NCBI GenBank assembly: GCA_000434775.1
Contig: FR895486.1
Coordinates: 27,831-37,974 of the forward strand
DNA length: 10,144 nt
Origin: Eggerthella sp. CAG:368
GTDB taxonomy: Bacteria; Actinomycetota; Coriobacteriia; Coriobacteriales; Eggerthellaceae
Direction of reading: 5' to 3'
In this document: in pieces, positions 6,773 through 10,144 of the stretch
Position numbering within the stretch: position 1 is the first letter of the stretch
Layout of the letters: every line of letters starts with the position of its first letter
Made by a program: the position numbers and the translations under genes
Notes under the pieces: model-generated
Databases searched by the model: none
The model's input: only the letters and a program-made list of their open reading frames with translations
Told to the model about the DNA's origin: nothing

Positions 6773-7018
6773 GGATTGATTTTAACCCAGATACCTTTTT
6801 CGACCTAATCAGCAAAGAGGCATGCGGTTATTCGCCGCAAATTGACGTGATTGTGTTTTGAGTTTTACCTGTTCATGACTGTTTTTTAAATCTCCATTTT
6901 TTATGAAGACCTTTTGAAGAGGTTTTGCTGGGCTGAGCAAGCCCAAATAGGAAACTGCACTGCTTCAAAACAATGTCCAGCAATCAGCAGGCAAACAACT
7001 GCCACGAGGAACAGTGCA
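6773..7018. other. Spacer between the wall protein and the one-TM protein
   Basis: No coding region is supported in these 246 AT-rich bases. A six-pair inverted repeat TGGGCT/AGCCCA with a five-base loop lies at 6929-6945, and AAGACCT/AGGTTTT at 6906-6926. Neither is followed by a T-run, so termination of the upstream minus-strand gene is unresolved. Confidence 0.5.
6779..6784 (-). promoter_or_regulatory. Candidate -10 element implying a leaderless transcript
   Basis: TAAAAT on the minus strand matches the -10 consensus at five of six positions and sits six bases before the ATG of the wall-protein gene. Transcription from it would begin at or next to the ATG, which would explain the absent RBS. 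No good -35 box was found 16-18 bases upstream, so this is tentative. Confidence 0.35.
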
Positions 7019-7429
7019 TTACAAAACACGCCTGCTGTTTATTTCTGTCTTTTCATCAAGGTATTTTCTATAAAGCTCTGAAGATGTATTGTTGTACTCT
7101 TCCCCTAGCTTGTAAAACTTATGTTCAAGTTCTTCGAATCGCTTTTTTGCTTCTTCTGCTTCTAACGAGGAAGGAAAATTTTTTCTCCATAGATCACTAT
7201 AAGGAACAAAGATTTTTCTTAGACTGACCCACTCTTCATAATCTGGAAAAGTTTTTAAAAAGTCCTCTTTGTCCTTGCGCAGTTCTTTCTCTTCTTTTTC
7301 ATAGTTGGCTTTTATCTTTTCGCATTTTTTATCGTCTTTTTTATCTTTAAGAACTAGGATCACCAAAAGGATAACCGCCAAAGGAAAAGCGATCCAGGCG
7401 CTAAAAGACATAACATCTATAAACGTCAT
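7019..7429 (-). CDS. Hypothetical one-TM protein with charged coiled tail
   Basis: I do not recognise this 136-residue product. An N-terminal segment (MTFIDVMSFS) leads into one transmembrane helix (about residues 11-27, IAFPLAVILLVILVL), followed by a strongly charged, Lys/Glu-rich helical region likely to form a coiled coil. It includes the motif FPDYEEWVSLRKIF near the middle and ends in RRVL. With the short N-terminus and the basic KDKKDDKK after the helix, the tail is probably cytoplasmic. The start is ATG at 7427-7429, with AAGGGG seven bases upstream. It is visibly AT-richer than leuS and stands alone. A copy of the ~30-base repeat (7443-7472) lies directly in front of its RBS. Confidence 0.72.
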   Translation of the reverse strand: MTFIDVMSFSAWIAFPLAVILLVILVLKDKKDDKKCEKIKANYEKEEKELRKDKEDFLKTFPDYEEWVSLRKIFVPYSDLWRKNFPSSLEAEEAKKRFEELEHKFYKLGEEYNNTSSELYRKYLDEKTEINSRRVL

Positions 7430-7442
7430 GATTAAACCCCTT

Positions 7443-7472
7443 ATAGTTGATTACCAGCCACATCGACGCTGC
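7443..7472 (-). repeat. Dispersed ~30-base repeat, copy A
   Basis: The plus strand reads ATAGTTGATTACCAG then CCACATCGACGCTGC. It aligns with the copy at 10114-10144 over 31 columns with four substitutions and one single-base gap, in the same orientation. It also matches, less closely, the copy at 9605-9633 in the opposite orientation. It sits just upstream of the RBS of the gene ending at 7019. Confidence 0.7.
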
Positions 7473-7500
7473 GAGTCAAATACAGCCTAGTCAAAAATGT

Positions 7501-7559
7501 CTTCCTAAGAAGACGCTCCGTAGAGAGCCTTTAAGATTTACCAAGAGCCTCTTAGGAAG
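7501..7559. repeat. Ten-base inverted repeat, possible bidirectional terminator
   Basis: CTTCCTAAGA (7501-7510) and TCTTAGGAAG (7550-7559) are exact inverted copies around a 39-base loop. Plus strand: C then five T follow. Minus strand: ACA then five T follow. T-runs on both sides fit a bidirectional terminator, though the loop is long and no plus-strand gene lies upstream. It could terminate the oxidoreductase transcript about 300 bases after its stop. Confidence 0.5.
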
Positions 7560-7575
7560 CTTTTTGTTTACCCTA

Positions 7576-7607
7576 CTATGTAAGCAAGCCTCCTGTTGCT
7601 TACATAG
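7576..7607. repeat. Perfect 12-base inverted repeat with 8-base centre
   Basis: CTATGTAAGCAA (7576-7587) and TTGCTTACATAG (7596-7607) are exact inverted copies around GCCTCCTG. A further TTACATA follows at 7616-7622, repeating part of the right arm. No T-run is attached, so it looks more like a protein-binding site or recombination site than a terminator. Confidence 0.6.
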
Positions 7608-7615
7608 AACCCATG

Positions 7616-7771
7616 TTACATACAATCGCAGCTTAAACCCCTAGCCATATGCCGTGAGCTGGTCAAACGATCATCCATACCGACAAATGGCTCTGCTGAA
7701 AGAATACCGCTATTTTTTATTTCCGGTGCCCAATATCCCACCCACGCAATTAAGAATCTGCTATACGAAAG
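7616..7771 (-). pseudogene. Possible gene remnant, 51 codons without a convincing start
   Basis: The minus-strand frame is open from just after a TGA (7772-7774) to TAA (7616-7618). It reads with plausible protein character, including RFLIAWVGYWAPEIKNSG and AEPFVGMDDRLTSSRHMA. No start codon lies near its 5' end: the first GTG falls at codon 11 and the first ATG at codon 32, neither with an RBS. It may be a decayed fragment of a longer gene or chance. I do not recognise the family. Confidence 0.3.
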
Positions 7772-7864
7772 TCATTCACTTCATGGAACTAACATGATGA
7801 CTTCGTCAAAACAAAGAAAACAGACTAAAACCCGAACAACGGAGCCGGAGGGTATTGTCCAGGT

Positions 7865-8989
7865 TTATTTCTCGCACATTTCCTTCCGCTGTTCTTCTCG
7901 CTGCAAATGGGCAGCCCACGTTATCTTGAGAGTGTTGAGAGCATTGTCGAGGGTGCTTGAACAAACAACTCCGGGTACACCGCGCAACTCATTCACGATG
8001 TCTTGAATCTGCCCGTTCCCGGGATAACTTTCTTCTGGAACGGAAATGAGATCGACTTTTAATTCAGCTTCTTTACGCACTCCGCCCATTACTCCTTCGT
8101 GGGCAACTGCATTTTCGTCTACTAAAGTTTCAACGCGCAGTGGCGCAGCATTGTCGTAGTACGAAAACTCAATACTCCCTTTATCACCGTAGACAAGAAA
8201 TTTATCAATCGCTTTATACGTTGCATAACACCACAAACCAGAAACCATTACCTGATTTTCGGTTACGCCAGCAAGCGAAACGGTATCTTCCGCTTGGTAA
8301 CAATGAGTCTCATTACCCACTTCAAGTTTGAAACTCGTAATTGTTCCCGCTAAAAAGGCGATAAGATCAAGCATATGGGCATCGCCTTCGTAAAAATGAC
8401 TTCCACCCGAAATATCTTGACGTACTCGCCATGGCTTTTCTTTTTCAGGAAGCATTTCTTCGGCAGTTTGCCGCTGCGTTCGAATAACCTGCACACCTCG
8501 GATTTTTCCTATAGTTCCTCCATCAAGGATTTGCTTTAGCGTTTTGTATCGCGGCATTCCCCTACGATAATGAGCAACAAAGCAACGCGTTCCGCTTTTT
8601 TCGAAAGCTGCTTTAATTTCCTGAGCTTCATCCCAAGAAAGAGCAATAGGTTTTTCGAGATAGCAGTGTTTACCCGCCTCGGCAACCGCAAGAGCGTATT
8701 CCTTGTGACAATTTGGGGTTGTTGCAACATAAACAATATCAACAGACGGGTCTGCGAAAAGCTCCTCAACCGAATCGAAGACGCTCCCATGCCCATGGCG
8801 ACGTGTCCATTCTTCCGCCTTAGATTTTGTACGATTCCAGATGCCCACAAGCTCTGAGCCTTCGGCAAGATACGTCCCTGGACCATTTTTGGTTTCAACC
8901 ACGTCGCCACAACCAATAATGCCCCACCCAACTACGCCTAAAGTATCAGAAGTATCCGAAACTACATGGTTTTTCTCGAACTCATTCAT
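7865..8989 (-). CDS. Gfo/Idh/MocA-family NAD(P)-dependent oxidoreductase
   Basis: Family members oxidise or reduce sugars, inositols, sugar acids or related compounds with NAD(P). The 374-residue reading has an N-terminal Rossmann fold starting VVGWGIIGCGDVV (glycine motif, residues about 21-28), VYVATTPNCHKEYALAVAEAGKHCYLEKP with the conserved Glu-Lys-Pro at 112-114, then the C-terminal alpha/beta domain with GGSHFYEGDAHMLDLIAFLAG. The usual D-x-G-x-H-style segment is altered: Glu201 stands where Asp is common, and His205 is kept. The chosen start is ATG at 8987-8989 with AAGGGGGG four bases upstream. The frame is open to a GTG at 9040, and an ATG at 9011-9013 is also possible, so the N-terminus is uncertain by up to 17 residues. 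It stands alone with no sugar transporter or regulator nearby; the substrate cannot be named. Confidence 0.92.
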   Translation of the reverse strand: MNEFEKNHVVSDTSDTLGVVGWGIIGCGDVVETKNGPGTYLAEGSELVGIWNRTKSKAEEWTRRHGHGSVFDSVEELFADPSVDIVYVATTPNCHKEYALAVAEAGKHCYLEKPIALSWDEAQEIKAAFEKSGTRCFVAHYRRGMPRYKTLKQILDGGTIGKIRGVQVIRTQRQTAEEMLPEKEKPWRVRQDISGGSHFYEGDAHMLDLIAFLAGTITSFKLEVGNETHCYQAEDTVSLAGVTENQVMVSGLWCYATYKAIDKFLVYGDKGSIEFSYYDNAAPLRVETLVDENAVAHEGVMGGVRKEAELKVDLISVPEESYPGNGQIQDIVNELRGVPGVVCSSTLDNALNTLKITWAAHLQREEQRKEMCEK

Positions 8990-9121
8990 TTCTCCCCCCT
9001 TGCCAAAGTGCATAACTCCGCCAGAGCTATCGTATCGCACAACAATTCTTTAAACGCACTTTTTCTTCCGCGCTTTTACGGTTCGCCCTTTTTGCCAAGC
9101 GTGACCTCTTCCACGAACAAT

Positions 9122-9148
9122 GGACAATGCAGCCAAAAGGCATTGTCC
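9122..9148. promoter_or_regulatory. Perfect 9-base inverted repeat upstream of the oxidoreductase
   Basis: GGACAATGC (9122-9130) and GCATTGTCC (9140-9148) are exact inverted copies around AGCCAAAAG. It lies about 130 bases upstream of the oxidoreductase start (minus) and 14 bases before the first toxin-tail frame (plus). There is no T-run on either side. The symmetry fits a dimeric-regulator operator, but a small hairpin is equally possible. Confidence 0.5.
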
Positions 9149-9161
9149 CGACATTACCTAA

Positions 9162-9347
9162 TCATGGCAAAAACTAAGAAACGGGAAAGATATTCAGCCT
9201 CATGACTTAACGCTTATTTATCACGAATCATATGAATATGCGCTGGTGAAAAGCGGTTTATCATGCGACGAGGCACATAATCAAGCAGAAGGATATTATA
9301 ATTACAGTAAAGAAGTTAGAGAATGGGTAGAAAGAGGTGATAAGTAA
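9162..9347 (+). pseudogene. Truncated toxin-like C-terminal tail 1
   Basis: This frame of 61 codons opens after a TAA at 9159-9161 and ends at TAA 9345-9347. It has no start codon with an RBS near its 5' end. The product (beginning SWQKLRNGKDIQPHDL) includes YHESYEYALVKSGLSCDEAH, a pattern like the short C-terminal ends of many polymorphic or LXG-type toxins: basic lead-in, His-Glu followed by Glu, then a Gly-containing segment and Ala-His. Its stop overlaps the ATG of the next gene (TAATG), the coupling expected of a toxin followed by its immunity gene. I infer that it is a 5'-truncated remnant or an orphan cassette lacking the N-terminal delivery part. The function is not shown. Confidence 0.5.
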
Positions 9348-9586
9348 TGCTGAAATACAATCTTGTTGAAGCTAAGAAAAATGAGCTTGTTTATGAATAC
9401 TTCGTTGAAGGAAGAGAGTTAGAAAGAGGTTTAGCTTCTATAGATTTAAATACTGGTGAAGCAATGGTTGAAGAACTTGCAGAGACTGATAAATCGCAAT
9501 GGTATGCATTACACCTTTTAAGTACCCTAAGGACTCAATATAGAGAAAATAATTATCAAAATTCTGGAATGGTTGCTTGGTATTAG
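9347..9586 (+). CDS. Small immunity-like protein 1
   Basis: The 79-residue, acidic, presumably cytoplasmic product starts MLKYNLVEAKKNELVYEYF and ends QNSGMVAWY. The layout (a short strand-rich start, SIDLNTGEAMVEELAETDK in the middle, a helix with ALHLLSTL, then GMVAWY) resembles small proteins often found directly after toxin C-termini, where they serve as cognate inhibitors. The ATG overlaps the preceding stop by one base, with AGAGG nine bases upstream. There is no signal peptide or membrane segment, which suits an intracellular immunity factor. Composition is clearly AT-richer than the housekeeping genes, consistent with acquisition. The immunity role is inference from context. Confidence 0.68.
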   Translation: MLKYNLVEAKKNELVYEYFVEGRELERGLASIDLNTGEAMVEELAETDKSQWYALHLLSTLRTQYRENNYQNSGMVAWY

Positions 9587-9725
9587 AAATGAAAGTGTTT
9601 TTAAGCAGTATCGATTTAACTGGCAATCAAACTTCGCCGAGTGTTTTGCAAATCTTAACTGCGGAAAGCCTAACGAATACGGTATAGCGTTATCGGAGTT
9701 TCTCAGACAAAGGGGGTTATCGTGA
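9531..9725 (+). pseudogene. Truncated toxin-like C-terminal tail 2
   Basis: This frame of 64 codons lies between TAA 9528-9530 and TGA 9723-9725. Its first part overlaps the 3' end of immunity-like gene 1 in another frame, so the meaningful part is probably from about 9590 on: KQYRFNWQSNF, AECFANLNCGKPNEYG, IALSEFLRQRGLS. There is no good start codon (only a TTG within the overlap). The stop overlaps the GTG of the next gene as GTGA. Repeat copy B (9605-9633) lies inside it. I read it as a second broken toxin end ahead of its immunity gene. A competing frame (ATG 9589 to TAG 9687, 32 residues) also covers the repeat but has no RBS. Confidence 0.42.
9605..9633 (+). repeat. Dispersed ~30-base repeat, copy B
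   Basis: The plus strand reads GCAGTATCGATTTAA then CTGGCAATCAAACT. It matches the reverse complement of 10116-10144 at 27 of 29 positions, so B and C form an inverted pair enclosing about 480 bases with immunity-like gene 2. Copy A is also inverted relative to B. Confidence 0.75.
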
Positions 9726-9931
9726 TTACCGAAGAGTTATACAGAAAAATCTATGTTTGGAAAAAAAATCCTGCATGGTATCGCCCTGTTAATAACAGCT
9801 ATGAGTACGAGCTTACCGACCAAGCACCCGAAAAGGCACGAAAAAGCTACGCTGAATATAAAGACACTGTCGACGAATATCTCGCTCTCTTTGATGCAAC
9901 TCCTTATGAAGGTGTAATAGTTGACCTTTAG
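9722..9931 (+). CDS. Small immunity-like protein 2
   Basis: The 69-residue product starts from GTG at 9722-9724 with AAAGGGGG five bases upstream, overlapping the preceding TGA by three bases. It reads MITEELYRKIYVWKKNPAWY at the N-terminus, then a segment containing YEYELTDQAPEKARKSY, and ends TPYEGVIVDL. It is rich in Tyr, Glu, Asp and Lys, without a signal peptide or membrane segment. I do not recognise a named family. Position and stop/start overlap with a toxin-like tail suggest an immunity protein, paralleling the pair just upstream. An intrinsic terminator follows 38 bases after the stop, so this is the last gene of the plus-strand unit. Confidence 0.65.
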   Translation: MITEELYRKIYVWKKNPAWYRPVNNSYEYELTDQAPEKARKSYAEYKDTVDEYLALFDATPYEGVIVDL

Positions 9932-9969
9932 GGTCTCAACATATCTAAAAACCTTAACCCACCTAATAC

Positions 9970-9997
9970 AAGCTCCCTCACGGGGGCTTTTCTTTTT
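9970..9997 (+). terminator. Intrinsic terminator after the immunity-like genes
   Basis: AAGCTCCC (9970-9977) and GGGGGCTT (9982-9989) form an eight-pair stem (one G-T) with a TCAC loop, followed by TTCTTTTT. It is correctly oriented for the plus-strand unit ending at 9931. Confidence 0.9.
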
Positions 9998-10144
9998 CGT
10001 GACGCATCGAGCAAGCTATCATCATGATTTACGACTTACCAAAAGAATTAACTTGCTCAACATGTGTATGGGCATCAAAACCAAACGAGGACGGGCGTGG
10101 ATAACATTATCGGATAGTTTGATTACCAGTTAAATCGACACTGC
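9998..10144. other. Right-edge spacer
   Basis: No gene is firmly supported. A 26-codon frame (ATG 10024 to TAA 10104, containing CSTCVWASKPNEDGRG) looks protein-like but has no RBS and may be a fragment. GAGCAAG (10009-10015) and CTTGCTC (10052-10058) form an inverted pair. Repeat copy C closes the window. Confidence 0.4.
10114..10144 (-). repeat. Dispersed ~30-base repeat, copy C (at window edge)
   Basis: The plus strand reads ATAGTTTGATTACCAG then TTAAATCGACACTGC. It is in the same orientation as copy A (7443-7472; four substitutions, one gap) and inverted relative to copy B (27 of 29 matches). It may extend beyond the window. Confidence 0.72.

Larger units (their letters stand above)
7430..7864. 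other. 435-base spacer with inverted repeats and a possible remnant
   Basis: This spacer lies between the one-TM protein and the oxidoreductase. It holds repeat copy A, a ten-base inverted repeat (7501-7559), a perfect twelve-base inverted repeat (7576-7607) and a minus-strand open frame of 51 codons without a convincing start (7616-7771). No complete gene is supported. Stretch 7775-7864 shows nothing recognisable. Confidence 0.55.

Noticed and set aside
7430..7864. CRISPR array
   Set aside because: The inverted repeats here are single and differ from each other; there is no regularly spaced direct repeat.
9166..9205. Short frame MAKTKKRERYSAS as a gene
   Set aside because: Thirteen codons, no RBS, and it overlaps the more protein-like toxin-tail frame.
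10024..10104. 26-codon plus-strand frame at the right edge as a gene
   Set aside because: Protein-like (CSTCVWASKPNEDGRG) but without an RBS and close to the edge; kept only as a note in the spacer entry.

Overview
The window reads as a bacterial chromosome, most likely an actinobacterium of the Coriobacteriia (Olsenella/Atopobium/Eggerthella-like) or a relative. That is inference from protein flavour: a bacterial-type LeuS with an AVPCGDQRDF editing-site segment, actinobacterial-looking ribosomal proteins, and a secreted coiled-coil plus RlpA-fold wall protein. No species-level marker was identified.

Layout. Bases 1-1406 hold, all on the minus strand, tRNA-Lys(TTT) with its own promoter and terminator, then infA - rpmJ - rpsM - rpsK, the head of the ribosomal alpha operon (rpsK runs off the left edge). 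Bases 1518-2719 hold two convergent genes: a small YfcE-type metallophosphoesterase (plus) and a membrane-anchored SanA/YdcF-like DUF218 protein (minus). leuS fills 2864-5437 (minus) and ends in a strong intrinsic terminator. A secreted wall protein with a PcsB/CwlO-like coiled coil, a Gly/Ser/Asn linker and a C-terminal double-psi beta-barrel domain lies at 5669-6772 (minus).

Right of about 6780 the window looks accessory: spacers are long, several stretches are AT-rich, and small unfamiliar genes appear. It holds a one-TM protein of unknown function (7019-7429, minus), a 435-base spacer with two long inverted repeats and a possible gene remnant, a lone Gfo/Idh/MocA oxidoreductase (7865-8989, minus), and then on the plus strand a compact run of what look like orphan toxin tails, each overlapping a small immunity-like gene (9162-9931), closed by an intrinsic terminator. 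A ~30-base repeat occurs three times around this region (7443-7472, 9605-9633, 10114-10144): one copy lies inside the second toxin tail and the other two are in the opposite orientation.

How it fits together. The left two thirds is housekeeping: translation initiation, ribosome assembly, lysine and leucine decoding, envelope maintenance. The right third looks like a site where polymorphic-toxin/immunity modules have been gained and degraded. The toxin-immunity reading is inference from gene arrangement and sequence style, not from a database match.
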